From Corallococcus sp. CAG:1435 (GTDB taxonomy: Bacteria > Bacillota > Clostridia > Christensenellales > CAG-314), in NCBI GenBank assembly GCA_000433775.1, contig HF998475.1, forward strand, positions 43,659 through 60,948: DNA of 17,290 bases, read 5' to 3'. Both the position numbers and the translations under genes were made by a program. Positions 1-6,703 of this stretch are shown here, in pieces. Under the pieces are notes generated by a model that saw nothing but the letters and a program-made list of their open reading frames with translations, did no database searches and was not told where the DNA came from. The first letter of the stretch is position 1. Every line of letters starts with the position of its first letter.

Positions 1-807
1 ACTCTTTCCGTCAAGGTACTTCAAAGGACCTTGTGCAAAGTGGAATGTTACCTTTGTGCAGCACAACAACTGTGTTTTGACACGGTATTTGCGATTTATT
101 TTGTTTATTCCGTACTTGCCGTCGCCAAGAATTGGCAAACGTACGTGCGCCAGATGAGCACGTATCTGGTGTGTACGTCCGGTAATAAGTTTCACTTCCA
201 ACAGAGAAAGTTCGCCAAGGTTTTTAAGCAATTTGTAATGCGTTTCAATAGGAACATAACCAGGCTTTTTAACGTCGCTTATGTACACCAAACTTTTTTT
301 GGCGTCCTTAAACAAATACGCTTTAAGTTTCGCAACGGCGGGCTTTGGATTGCCCACAACAATACAGTTGTACGTTTTGTCTATGTCTTTTTCTTTGAAA
401 GACTCCAACAATTCCGTTTCCGCCGTTTTGTTGAGAGCAAAAACCACCAATCCCATTGTGTTTCTGTCCAGACGGTGCACAGGCATTGCCGTGGCGTCCA
501 CCAGAATGTTGTTTATCCTTTCGGTGAGAGAGTCCTCGCCCTGCACTTCTATGCCGGGCATTTTGTTTACCACCAGAATGTTGTCGTCACGGTAGACAAC
601 TTCTATGCTGTCCTTTTCTCTGTCTGCCAAATAGACGTACACGATGTCGCCTGCGTCGACGTTCATGTCTACGCCCACACGAACACCGTTTATTTTTACA
701 CTTTTTGTTTTGATTATTTTTTGAATTCTGTAATAACCCAGACCGGTATTTTCCAATATTGCGTCGGACAACAGTTGACGGGTTTTAACTTCTATTTCTT
801 TAAGCAT
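1..807 (-). CDS. RluA-family rRNA/tRNA pseudouridine synthase, 3' end cut by window edge
   Basis: Reading leftwards from an ATG at 807, 269 codons are open to the window edge, so the C-terminus is missing. The protein would isomerise uridine to pseudouridine in structured RNA in the cytoplasm. Seen: an S4-like N-terminal segment (about residues 8-55), the catalytic motif HRLDRNTMG at 111-119 with Asp114 as nucleophile, and the family block GRTHQIRAHLAH at 210-221 followed by LGDGKYG. The usual HRLDxxTSG has Met in place of Ser here, a position that varies in the family. RluC, RluD and other subtypes cannot be separated from this part. There is no Shine-Dalgarno site before the ATG; instead a -10 box lies 6 nt upstream, so the mRNA is probably leaderless. 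It is not obviously in an operon with the next minus-strand unit, which ends at a terminator near 1194-1220. Confidence 0.9.
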   Translation of the reverse strand, partial: MLKEIEVKTRQLLSDAILENTGLGYYRIQKIIKTKSVKINGVRVGVDMNVDAGDIVYVYLADREKDSIEVVYRDDNILVVNKMPGIEVQGEDSLTERINNILVDATAMPVHRLDRNTMGLVVFALNKTAETELLESFKEKDIDKTYNCIVVGNPKPAVAKLKAYLFKDAKKSLVYISDVKKPGYVPIETHYKLLKNLGELSLLEVKLITGRTHQIRAHLAHVRLPILGDGKYGINKINRKYRVKTQLLCCTKVTFHFAQGPLKYLDGKS

Positions 808-813
808 ATATGT

Positions 814-842
814 ATTATATCAAACAATATAGGAAAATGCAA
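814..842 (-). promoter_or_regulatory. Sigma-A-type promoter of the RluA-family gene, leaderless geometry
   Basis: On the minus strand, TTGCAT (837-842) and TATAAT (814-819) are separated by 17 bp. The ATG at 807 begins 6 nt after the -10 box, where transcription would be expected to start. No ribosome-binding site fits in that space. Confidence 0.65.
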
Positions 843-1137
843 ACACATTTTACCTACAAAGTAATTTGCGTATTCTCGAGGAAAAACCCGAAATGTAAAA
901 ATTTGACAATACAAACGCTGTAATTTTGCCCGAACAGAGCAAGCATTAACAAATGAGCAAACCTGCAAAAAAGCCCACAACAGTTGAGGTGACAAAGCAG
1001 TTGTGCTAAATTCCCGTAATTACACCGTTTGGGCAACGGCAATTTTTACGTAACTACATTTTGTACCGACGAAAAGAAAAAAATATTAAAGGACAGGAAA
1101 CAGGAAAATTTATTATACAACACCTGCTTCTATACCC

Positions 1138-1178
1138 TGAATATGCTTGACGCAGGCATGAATATGCTTGACGCAGGC
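1138..1178. repeat. Tandem duplication of a 21-bp unit
   Basis: TGAATATGCTTGACGCAGGC occurs at 1138-1157 and again, identically, at 1159-1178, with a single A between. Two copies only. It lies downstream of the ylmC terminator, in a gene-free gap. Confidence 0.9.
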
Positions 1179-1193
1179 TTGTTGAAATAATGT

Positions 1194-1220
1194 AAAAAAA
1201 GCGAGGCAAAACACCGTCGC
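1194..1220 (-). terminator. Intrinsic terminator downstream of ylmC
   Basis: On the minus strand, GCGA-c-GG pairs with CC-TCGC (one bulged C) around the loop TGTTTTG, followed directly by seven T. It lies about 60 nt after the ylmC stop and would close the sigG-ylmC transcript. Confidence 0.7.
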
Positions 1221-1236
1221 TATTAAATTTCAATAC

Positions 1237-1279
1237 TATGTCTGTAATAATATTCTATAAAATGCCGAATTCTGTTGTT
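1237..1279 (+). repeat. Dispersed intergenic motif, copy A
   Basis: TATGTCTGTAATAATATTCT followed by TGCCGAATTC. Related copies are at 9181-9206, 14551-14580 and 15789-15826, all in gene-free DNA and in the same orientation. Confidence 0.5.
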
Positions 1280-1280
1280 A

Positions 1281-1583
1281 TTAGATAAAATCGTCTTTGC
1301 AAACATCGCAATTTGTTGCTTTCTCGTTGACTCTTGTCACATTTGTGAGAGCATGCATGTTGAGAGAAACAAGTATTACATCGTCGCCGATTTTGCTTAT
1401 GTTGCACCACGGCACGAATATGTCCTCGGCATTTTTGAACAGTTTTCGGATTCCGGGAACAACAACTCCCAACACATTTTTGCCGTTGCTGTCAAAAATC
1501 AAATCGACAATCTTTCCCATTTTTGCACCGTTTTGCAGGTTGACGACTTCTTTGCAACGCAGTTCGTTGTAACTTATTTCCAT
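1281..1583 (-). CDS. ylmC: YlmC/YmxH-family PRC-barrel sporulation-associated protein
   Basis: A 100-residue protein of the usual size for this small PRC-barrel family. Seen: the opening block SYNELRCKEVVNLQNGAKMG, then KIVDLIFD, VLGVVVPG and the family block IFVPWCNISKIGDDVILV. The C-terminus adds a CxxC (Cys-Asp-Val-Cys) near residues 93-96 whose role is unknown. Members of this family are widespread in spore-formers and often follow sigE/sigG, as here, but no biochemical function is established. The ATG at 1583 is preferred because the family starts there and a purine-rich GTGGGG lies 6 nt upstream; a GTG four codons earlier (1595) is the alternative. It lies about 87 nt after sigG with no terminator between, so the two are probably cotranscribed. 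Confidence 0.88.
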   Translation of the reverse strand: MEISYNELRCKEVVNLQNGAKMGKIVDLIFDSNGKNVLGVVVPGIRKLFKNAEDIFVPWCNISKIGDDVILVSLNMHALTNVTRVNEKATNCDVCKDDFI

Positions 1584-1670
1584 ATTGAACCCCACACAAT
1601 ACTGTAGTACGTCAGTAATGCGTTTATGACGGCGGTTGGGAAATAGGGACAGGCGGAAAAGCCTTTCGTA

Positions 1671-2444
1671 TCACAAAAATTCATTGCGCATATGCTGAAT
1701 GGCATTTTTTTCCAGACGTGAAACCTGTGCCTGACTCAATCCGATTTCCTTGGATACTTCCACCTGTGTTTTGCCTTCAAAGTAGCGTTTGAGCAAAATG
1801 TTTTTTTCCTTATCCTCCAAAGAATTGAGTGCGTCAAAAAGAGAAACGTTTTCCGCCCAGATGTTTTCCGAACAACTGTTGTCGGCAAGGTGATCCTGCA
1901 AAGAAAGGGAATCTTCCTCGTCGGAGTACACCGCCTCTGCCAAAGAAACAGGGTCGCTGATGGCGTCCAGACAGTAAATTACTCTGAAAACGGGCAAATC
2001 CAACTCGTGTGCAACTTGATCTATGGTAACTTCCGTGAGGCTTTCTTTTTCCAGTCGGTCACGTGTTTGCAACGCCTTGTAGGCTACATCTCTGACGCCA
2101 CGACTGACACGCAAGGAATTGGATTCCCGCAAAAACCTCCGTATTTCCCCTTCAATCATTGGTACGGCATAGGTGGAAAAACAAACGCCGTAATCGGGGT
2201 TGAAGTTGTCCACGGCTTTTATCAGTCCTACGCAACCTATCTGAAACATATCGTCGGGATTTCCGTTACGTGAAGAGTAACGTTGCACGATGGAAAGCAC
2301 AAGACGCAGGTTAGCGTTGATAAATCTGTTTCTGGCGTCTGCGTCGCCTTTCTTAACAAGCGCAAACAATTCCGTAATTTGTTTGTTGTTGAGTTTTGGT
2401 AATGCAGATGTATCCACACCGCAAATTTCTACCTTTTTTCGCAT
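1671..2444 (-). CDS. sigG: RNA polymerase sporulation sigma factor SigG
   Basis: A 257-residue sigma-70 family protein matching forespore sigma G in length and layout. The N-terminus reads MRKKVEICGVDTSALP, the recognisable SigG start. Region 2 follows (NANLRLVLSIVQRY, DDMFQIGCVGLIKAVDNF, FSTYAVPMIEGEIRRFLR), then region 3, and region 4 with the helix-turn-helix GKTQVEVSKEIGLSQAQVSR near the C-terminus. In spore-formers SigG directs late forespore gene expression after engulfment. The start at 2444 is set by this N-terminus and by AGGAGG four nt upstream; the frame stays open further upstream without family homology. Upstream is a sigma-F-like promoter (2468-2497). The spoIIGA-sigE pair that often precedes sigG is absent; the preceding gene is tdk, behind a terminator-like hairpin. 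SigF is the main alternative, but the EICGVDTS start favours SigG. Confidence 0.93.
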   Translation of the reverse strand: MRKKVEICGVDTSALPKLNNKQITELFALVKKGDADARNRFINANLRLVLSIVQRYSSRNGNPDDMFQIGCVGLIKAVDNFNPDYGVCFSTYAVPMIEGEIRRFLRESNSLRVSRGVRDVAYKALQTRDRLEKESLTEVTIDQVAHELDLPVFRVIYCLDAISDPVSLAEAVYSDEEDSLSLQDHLADNSCSENIWAENVSLFDALNSLEDKEKNILLKRYFEGKTQVEVSKEIGLSQAQVSRLEKNAIQHMRNEFL

Positions 2445-2467
2445 TTTTCCTCCTGATGCCTTTACAG

Positions 2468-2497
2468 TAGTTTGCGCTGTGTAACCGCACTTTATAC
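2468..2497 (-). promoter_or_regulatory. Candidate sigma-F-type promoter of sigG
   Basis: On the minus strand, GTATA (2493-2497) is followed after exactly 15 bp by GCGCAAACTA (2468-2477). The known Bacillus sigma-F pattern is GYWTA, 15 bp, GGHNANAHTR; the first element matches fully and the second at 8 of 10 positions. Transcription would start near 2461, about 17 nt before the start codon and just ahead of AGGAGG. Confidence 0.5.
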
Positions 2498-2540
2498 TGT
2501 CCGTTGCAACATAAAACATCAGTGTTGCCGAAGTTTAACG

Positions 2541-2580
2541 GCAAAAATAATGCAGAGTATCGACAATTCAATACTCTGCA
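2541..2580 (-). terminator. Perfect 10-bp hairpin, likely terminator of fhs-tdk
   Basis: TGCAGAGTAT (2551-2560) and ATACTCTGCA (2571-2580) form a perfect stem with a 10-nt loop. On the minus strand it is followed by TTATTTTT, an imperfect U-run. It sits between the end of tdk and the start of sigG, so it would separate the two units. It is 320 nt after the tdk stop, so a regulatory role in the sigG upstream region is also possible. Confidence 0.5.
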
Positions 2581-2900
2581 AAATGTACGTTGGACAACGT
2601 TCTAATGTCCATTTTTCAACAATATGGTGTATTTTGTGAATTTCAGAAACTGTATTATAGTCTTATTTCGGGAAAAATGAATAAAATTTATTTTCACAAT
2701 TACCCATTCACGTAACTGCAACGCTTTTCCAATGCGTAGCAAGCAAAGAAAACCGTTGCCTTTTACACCGTTAATTCCATTTTCAACCAAGGCACTTTTT
2801 CACACCAAAGATTGATTGTATAGCCTGTTGTGCTGATTGTACGCACAGTTTACCGTAGTAATTGGTGAATTTGTGCGTGTAAGAAATTCACTTTTCCGCA
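2581..2900. other. Gene-free gap between tdk and sigG
   Basis: No supported gene. It holds two further hairpins: TGGACA/TGTCCA (2591-2611, followed by TTTTT on the plus strand) and GTGAATTT/AAATTCAC (2865-2891, directly after the tdk stop, with no U-run on the minus strand). A 62-codon minus-strand frame at 2602-2790 has no ribosome-binding site and no motif. Confidence 0.5.
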
Positions 2901-3515
2901 TCAGCCCTTCTCTTTGCCCTTTTTCAATTCCTTTTGCCAGCACCAGTAGCACATGTTTTCGTAACTTTCATCTCCGCCGATAAGCACCACCGGTCCGTCG
3001 TCCACGCAGTGTCCGTCTACAAAACGGGCATTTATGTTGGATTTACGTCCGCAACGGCACACCGATTTTATTTCCTGCAGGGAATCGGCAAGTTCCACAA
3101 GACGTTTGCTTCCTTCAAACAGTTTGCATTTGAAATCGGTGAGCAATCCGTAACAAAGCACGGGCACAAAACGTGTCAGTTGTTTCAGTTGATCCACCTG
3201 TTTTTCCGTGCAAAACTGTGCCTCATCCACTATTATGCAGTCGTAAACGCCCTCTTTGCACTGCTTTCCAAAGAGTTTTTCAAAATCATCGTCAGGGGAA
3301 ACAGTTTCGCATTCGCATTCCAACCCTATACGGGAACGCACCTTTGGTTTGTCGTTTTCATCGCCACGATTGTCTACGGAAGGTTTGACAAGCAATACTT
3401 TCATTCCTTTTTGTTCGTAATTGAACTTGCACATAAGGGCTTGTGCCGACTTGCTGCTTCCCATTGTGCCGTACTTGAAGTACAAACGTGACGTATTTTT
3501 TCTCAATTCACCCAT
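2901..3515 (-). CDS. tdk: Thymidine kinase, type II
   Basis: A 204-residue cytoplasmic enzyme that phosphorylates thymidine with ATP to give dTMP for salvage. Seen: the P-loop GTMGSSKS at 16-23, the DEAQF block at 97-101 with Glu98 as the expected catalytic base, the lasso region around residues 155-188, and a structural zinc site formed by Cys153, Cys155, Cys189 and Cys192 (CRC ... CYWC). Length and motif order are those of the tetrameric type II family. The ATG at 3515 is preceded by GAGGTG. It starts 14 nt after the fhs stop, so fhs and tdk are almost certainly one transcript, coupling folate one-carbon supply to thymidylate salvage. Confidence 0.95.
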   Translation of the reverse strand: MGELRKNTSRLYFKYGTMGSSKSAQALMCKFNYEQKGMKVLLVKPSVDNRGDENDKPKVRSRIGLECECETVSPDDDFEKLFGKQCKEGVYDCIIVDEAQFCTEKQVDQLKQLTRFVPVLCYGLLTDFKCKLFEGSKRLVELADSLQEIKSVCRCGRKSNINARFVDGHCVDDGPVVLIGGDESYENMCYWCWQKELKKGKEKG

Positions 3516-3529
3516 TTTTCACCTCGCAC

Positions 3530-5188
3530 TCAATACAGGCCGTCAATCTTGCCGTGAGCATCAATCGTCATCTTTACGGCATTGGGAACCTTGGACAGCC
3601 CCGGCATAAGCAACATGTTGCCTGCCAACGCTACCAAAAAGCCTGCACCGCCACGATATTCAATATCTCTTATCTTCACGGTAAATCCGGTAGGCGCACC
3701 CAGCAAAGTAGCGTCATCGGAAAAACTGTATTGAGTTTTTGCAATAACTACGGGCAATTTTTCTACATGAAGAGAGTGAAGATGCTTCAGACTTTCCAAC
3801 GCTTTGGGCAAAAATTCCACGTCTGCTGCGCCGTAAATACGTGTTGCGACTTTGCGTATTTTTTCTTCCACGCTGTCATCGTCGTTGTAGGCAAAGGTAA
3901 AGGTACTGTTGTCGGCGTGGTCGCACATTTCCTTTACGCAACGTGCAAGTTCGGTGGCGCCTTCGCCTCCCTTTCCCCACACATCGCAACACACCGCCTT
4001 AACTCCGAGTTTTTGCACGCTGCTTGCAATTTCTTCAATTTCCGCATCGGTGTCCGTTGTGAAACGGTTGATTGCCACAATTACCGGAAGTTTGTACACA
4101 TCCTTTATGTTGCACACGTGACGCACAAGATTGCACATGCCTGCTTTCAGGGCAGACAAATTTTCCACAGAAAGTTTGTCTTTGTCGGCGCCGCCGTGCA
4201 GTTTCAATGCCCTTACAGTTGCAACTACCACCACTGCATTGGGAACAAGTCCCGATTTGCGGCACTTGACGTCCAAAAATTTTTCCGCACCCAAGTCTGC
4301 ACCAAAGCCTGCTTCGGTAACAGTGTAGTCGGCAAAAGTCATTGCAAGTTTGGTTGCCTGAACGCTGTTGCACCCGTGCGCTATGTTGGCAAAAGGTCCG
4401 CAATGCACAAAGGCAGGCGTTCCGCCTATGGTTTGCACTATGTTGGGTTTCAAAGCGTCCTTCAACAAAATTGCCATTGCGTTTTCCGCTTTGAGGTCAC
4501 GTGCAAACACAGGCTTTCCTCGATAGGTATAGGCAACAAGTATGTTTCCCAAGCGACGTTTCAAATCGGTGAGGTTTTCCGCCAACGTAAGCACGGCCAT
4601 AACTTCACAGGCGGCAGTTATGTTGAACTTTTCCTTTCTTTCTATGGCGTCTTTCACACCGCTGTTGACGACAACGCCACGCAAAGCACGGTCGTTGACG
4701 TCCAAAGTGCGATTAAAAACAACGTTGTCGGGGTCGATGTTGAGCGGATTTCCCTGAAAAATGCTGTTGTCTATCATGGCGCCCAACAAATTGTTTGCTG
4801 CAGTTATTGCATGAAAATCTCCCGTGAAATGCAGATTTATGTCTTCCATCGGTAAAATTTGCGAATATCCGCCACCAGTAGCGCCCCCTTTGATTCCGAA
4901 AACGGGACCCAACGAAGGCTCTCGCAATGCCAGACATGTGTTTGCTCCCACAAGATTCAAACCGTCTGCCAGTCCTATGGAAACAGTTGTTTTTCCTTCT
5001 CCTGCCGAGGTCGGATTTATTGCCGTAACCAAAATCAGTTTGGCGTCTTTTTTCGGCGACGGTTTTGCAGAAACTTTTGCTTTGTAGTTTCCGTACAATT
5101 CCAACTGTCTTTTTTTGATGCCTATTTTTGCAGCAATATCTGTTATTTTTTTTAGTTTGCATTTTCTTGCAATTTCAATATCCGTCAT
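3530..5188 (-). CDS. fhs: Formate-tetrahydrofolate ligase
   Basis: A 552-residue protein (family about 556) that makes 10-formyl-tetrahydrofolate from formate, ATP and tetrahydrofolate. It feeds purine and fMet synthesis and, in acetogens, the methyl branch of the Wood-Ljungdahl pathway. Seen: the N-terminus MTDIEIA typical of the family, the nucleotide loop TSAGEGKT at 60-67, the signature EPSLGPVFGIKGGATGGGYS at 90-109, and later VATVRALKLHGG. The start at 5188 has AGGAGG seven nt upstream. An in-frame ATG at 5218 has its own AAGGAG four nt upstream and would add ten residues. It is first gene of an operon with tdk, and its promoter region is shared back-to-back with tRNA-Cys. No other folate or acetogenesis gene is in view, so acetogenesis cannot be claimed. 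Confidence 0.96.
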   Translation of the reverse strand: MTDIEIARKCKLKKITDIAAKIGIKKRQLELYGNYKAKVSAKPSPKKDAKLILVTAINPTSAGEGKTTVSIGLADGLNLVGANTCLALREPSLGPVFGIKGGATGGGYSQILPMEDINLHFTGDFHAITAANNLLGAMIDNSIFQGNPLNIDPDNVVFNRTLDVNDRALRGVVVNSGVKDAIERKEKFNITAACEVMAVLTLAENLTDLKRRLGNILVAYTYRGKPVFARDLKAENAMAILLKDALKPNIVQTIGGTPAFVHCGPFANIAHGCNSVQATKLAMTFADYTVTEAGFGADLGAEKFLDVKCRKSGLVPNAVVVVATVRALKLHGGADKDKLSVENLSALKAGMCNLVRHVCNIKDVYKLPVIVAINRFTTDTDAEIEEIASSVQKLGVKAVCCDVWGKGGEGATELARCVKEMCDHADNSTFTFAYNDDDSVEEKIRKVATRIYGAADVEFLPKALESLKHLHSLHVEKLPVVIAKTQYSFSDDATLLGAPTGFTVKIRDIEYRGGAGFLVALAGNMLLMPGLSKVPNAVKMTIDAHGKIDGLY

Positions 5189-5250
5189 GCATTTTCCTCC
5201 TGTGCTAATTAGATACATGATACTCCTTTTTGCACTTTTTTGCAATGGTA

Positions 5251-5280
5251 AACATAAAATATAATTGACGCAAAAGTCAA
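5251..5280 (-). promoter_or_regulatory. Candidate promoter of fhs-tdk
   Basis: On the minus strand, TTGACT (5275-5280) and TATGTT (5251-5256) are 18 bp apart. This would give a leader of about 55 nt before the fhs start at 5188. The -10 match is four of six, so this is a moderate call. Confidence 0.45.
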
Positions 5281-5344
5281 AAAAATTGCATTGTCCGAAA
5301 ACATATCCGACAAAACAAATATGTAAAAAGTTGCGGTAAAACCG

Positions 5345-5373
5345 TTGATTTTTTTTATTTGTTCTGTTACAAT
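5345..5373 (+). promoter_or_regulatory. Promoter of tRNA-Cys
   Basis: TTGATT (5345-5350) and TACAAT (5368-5373) are separated by 17 bp. The predicted start near 5380 is about 6 nt before the mature tRNA. It diverges from the fhs promoter. Confidence 0.75.
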
Positions 5374-5385
5374 AGTTAGGCAGTT

Positions 5386-5459
5386 GGCACCATAGCCAAG
5401 TGGTAAGGCAGAGCTCTGCAAAAGCTTCACCCCCAGTCCGAATCTGGGTGGTGCCTCCA
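5386..5459 (+). tRNA. tRNA-Cys, anticodon GCA
   Basis: A 74-nt cloverleaf with encoded CCA. Acceptor GGCACCA pairs with TGGTGCC; D-stem GCC/GGC; anticodon stem GAGCT/AGCTT (one G-T pair) around CTGCAAA, giving anticodon GCA; T-stem CCCAG/CTGGG. The discriminator base is T, as expected for tRNA-Cys. The T-loop reads TCCGAAT instead of TTCGAAT, so position 55, normally the near-invariant pseudouridine, is C. Promoter and terminator are close on each side, so it is a single-tRNA unit. Confidence 0.95.
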
Positions 5460-5462
5460 ATA

Positions 5463-5487
5463 AGACTTGCTAAGGCAAGTCTTTTTT
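5463..5487 (+). terminator. Intrinsic terminator of tRNA-Cys
   Basis: AGACTTGC (5463-5470) pairs perfectly with GCAAGTCT (5475-5482) around TAAG, and the T-run continues to 5487. It begins 4 nt after the tRNA. Confidence 0.92.
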
Positions 5488-5892
5488 GCTGTTTTGAGTT
5501 TTTGAACTCTGCTCCATTTGCAGTTGAAAACAACTAACGTAATTGTACGCCGCAATTTCGGCACCGTTGTAATTTTTACAACTGATGCACTATTAACGGC
5601 ACCGAGTTTGTTGTCGTGCAACCTGAATGCTAGTTAAACAGGACAAAGAGTAAAATTTGTACAACCGTTGACAGACGGTATGCAAAATGCTAAAATATTT
5701 CTGTTACGGTGGTTGAAGTTAGTTGTGAAACTGATCTTAAATCAAACGTTTTTTGAAAAAAAGCACTGCCTACACAGTAGGCGGTTTCGTGTTTGCTACA
5801 CTGCGCAACAGCCTAGAAACAACATTTTGTCGGTAAATTTAACAAAGCATAGTTTACCGCACGATAATTTGTACAAGTATTTTCCAAAATAT
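5488..5892. other. Gene-free gap between the two tRNA genes
   Basis: No supported gene. One short perfect hairpin, GCCTAC-aca-GTAGGC, lies near 5767-5781. An 80-codon plus-strand frame (5668-5910) has no ribosome-binding site, no motif, and runs into the tRNA-Leu promoter region. Confidence 0.55.
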
Positions 5893-5907
5893 TTGCACAA
5901 GTATTTT
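5867..5907. repeat. 17-bp direct repeat upstream of tRNA-Leu
   Basis: ATTTGTACAAGTATTTT (5867-5883) recurs as ATTTGCACAAGTATTTT (5891-5907), one mismatch, 24 bp apart. The second copy contains the TTGCAC that could act as the tRNA-Leu -35 box. Confidence 0.85.
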
Positions 5908-5921
5908 TAAAGTAAAATTAT
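5893..5921 (+). promoter_or_regulatory. Weak candidate promoter of tRNA-Leu
   Basis: TTGCAC (5893-5898) is followed after 17 bp by AATTAT (5916-5921); an alternative -10, TAAAAT at 5913-5918, gives only 14 bp spacing. Neither is strong, but a start near 5928 fits the tRNA at 5933. Confidence 0.35.
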
Positions 5922-5932
5922 TTGAAAAATTT

Positions 5933-6019
5933 GCCGATGTGGCGGAATAGGCAGACGCAAGGGACTTAAAATCCCTCGACGTAACACTCGTACCGGTTCG
6001 AGCCCGGTCATCGGCACCA
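5933..6019 (+). tRNA. tRNA-Leu, anticodon UAA
   Basis: An 87-nt class II tRNA with encoded CCA. Acceptor GCCGATG pairs with CATCGGC; D-stem GCG/CGC; anticodon stem AGGGA/TCCCT around CTTAAAA, giving anticodon TAA (reads UUA/UUG); 15-nt variable arm with an ACG/CGT stem; T-stem ACCGG/CCGGT around the standard TTCGAGC loop. Discriminator A is the expected leucine identity base. Confidence 0.96.
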
Positions 6020-6022
6020 AAC

Positions 6023-6074
6023 AACCGCTGAATTCGGCAGATTTCGTTACATTTGCCGTGTTTGGCGGTTTTTT
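6023..6074 (+). terminator. Intrinsic terminator of tRNA-Leu
   Basis: A long hairpin: outer stem AACCGC (6023-6028) with GCGGTT (6065-6070), symmetrical internal loop, inner stem CGGCA/TGCCG, then a T-run ending at 6074. It begins 4 nt after the tRNA. Confidence 0.8.
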
Positions 6075-6607
6075 ATTTCGTACGCTGTCGCAAGCGTACA
6101 CCACTTTAATAAAGTCCGTCACGTCTGTCGGGTGGTTTACGACAGATTGCTGTTGCTGCTAAAAAATTCCTTAACTTTTTTGTTAAACTTTCATTCAGTC
6201 TGATTTTTTTATGAGATTTTCAAAAAAATCCGATGTCGCTACACTTTTATACAAGATTATTGCAAAAAAGTGAATCACGGTACTTTCAAAAAGTAAAACA
6301 AGTTGCATTTTGAAAAAATCAAAGATGGCAATTATTTGTAAACATAATGTGGTAACAGAATCTAATTTCCGCCAAAAATGAAATTTACAGACGGAAACTC
6401 TCTTTCATTACAAAAGGTCTAATCACGTTCACAAACCGAAATATGTATTTATTTAACTTTCAAAACCAGATTTATTTATTTGCCGTTCTTTTATTGATTT
6501 TTCTTACATTCAATTTGTACTATGACAAAGCATCGGAAACAAAGAATAAACATACAAAACATAAGAAAAAACGCAATTTTGCATGTGAAAACTTCACCAA
6601 TGTATTG
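6075..6607. other. Gene-free gap before the preQ1-controlled operon
   Basis: No supported gene. Two perfect 7-bp hairpins follow the tRNA-Leu terminator: GTACGCT/AGCGTAC at about 6080-6099 and TCTGTCG/CGACAGA at 6124-6146; neither has a U-run. The rest is AT-rich. A 79-codon frame starting at 6443 has hydrophobic stretches but no ribosome-binding site and overlaps the downstream promoter and riboswitch. Confidence 0.55.
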
Positions 6608-6636
6608 TTGACAATTTTTTTTGCATGTGTTACATT
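6608..6636 (+). promoter_or_regulatory. Promoter of the preQ1-controlled operon
   Basis: A consensus TTGACA (6608-6613) is followed after 17 bp by TACATT (6631-6636). The predicted start near 6643 puts the riboswitch aptamer about 13 nt into the transcript. Confidence 0.8.
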
Positions 6637-6655
6637 GTTGTTGCCGAATTACGGG

Positions 6656-6694
6656 GACAGTTCGCAACCATCCTGTCGTTAAACAAAACTATGG
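6656..6694 (+). promoter_or_regulatory. PreQ1 riboswitch, class I aptamer
   Basis: The compact class I architecture is visible. P1 is GACAG (6656-6660) with CTGTC (6673-6677). The loop is TTCGCAACCATC. The tail GTTAAACAAAACT is A-rich and leads to ATGG (6691-6694), which can pair with CCAT (6668-6671) of the loop to form the H-type pseudoknot P2. The loop resembles known aptamers (UUC..GC..AACC-type core), and the tail matches the conserved A-rich strand. A terminator follows 9 nt later. An alternative pairing of CCATCC (6668-6673) with GGATGG (6699-6704) would break both P1 and the base of the terminator, so it is a natural antiterminator. Ligand binding is therefore expected to turn the operon off. 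The downstream gene, a queuosine-precursor transporter type, fits the known regulon. Confidence 0.88.
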
Positions 6695-6703
6695 AAAAGG
6701 ATG

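Larger units (their letters stand above)
808..1193. other. Gene-free gap between the RluA-family gene and ylmC
   Basis: No convincing reading frame on either strand; the short minus-strand frames here lack ribosome-binding sites and recognisable motifs. The gap contains the RluA-gene promoter (814-842), a small inverted repeat CACAAC/GTTGTG (976-981 and 1000-1005), a CCGTT/AACGG hairpin near 1024-1038, and a 21-bp direct duplication at 1138-1178. Confidence 0.6.

Noticed and set aside
31..864. 277-codon plus-strand open frame
   Set aside because: It is antisense to the RluA-family gene, whose catalytic and family motifs read clearly on the minus strand.
2602..2790. 62-codon minus-strand frame between tdk and sigG
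   Set aside because: No ribosome-binding site and no recognisable motif; the AT-rich gap makes chance frames likely.
3488..4855. 455-codon plus-strand open frame
   Set aside because: It lies opposite fhs, a full-length conserved gene. The frame is a by-product of codon bias and has no motif or ribosome-binding site.
5668..5910. 80-codon frame between the tRNA genes
   Set aside because: No ribosome-binding site or motif, and its end overlaps the direct repeat and promoter region of tRNA-Leu.
5386..6019. Attachment site or integrated element at the tRNA genes
   Set aside because: No repeat of either tRNA 3' end, no integrase and no foreign-looking genes; both tRNAs have their own adjacent terminators.
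6443..6682. 79-codon frame with hydrophobic segments, possibly a small membrane protein
   Set aside because: No ribosome-binding site, and it runs through the TTGACA promoter and into the preQ1 aptamer, which explain the sequence better.
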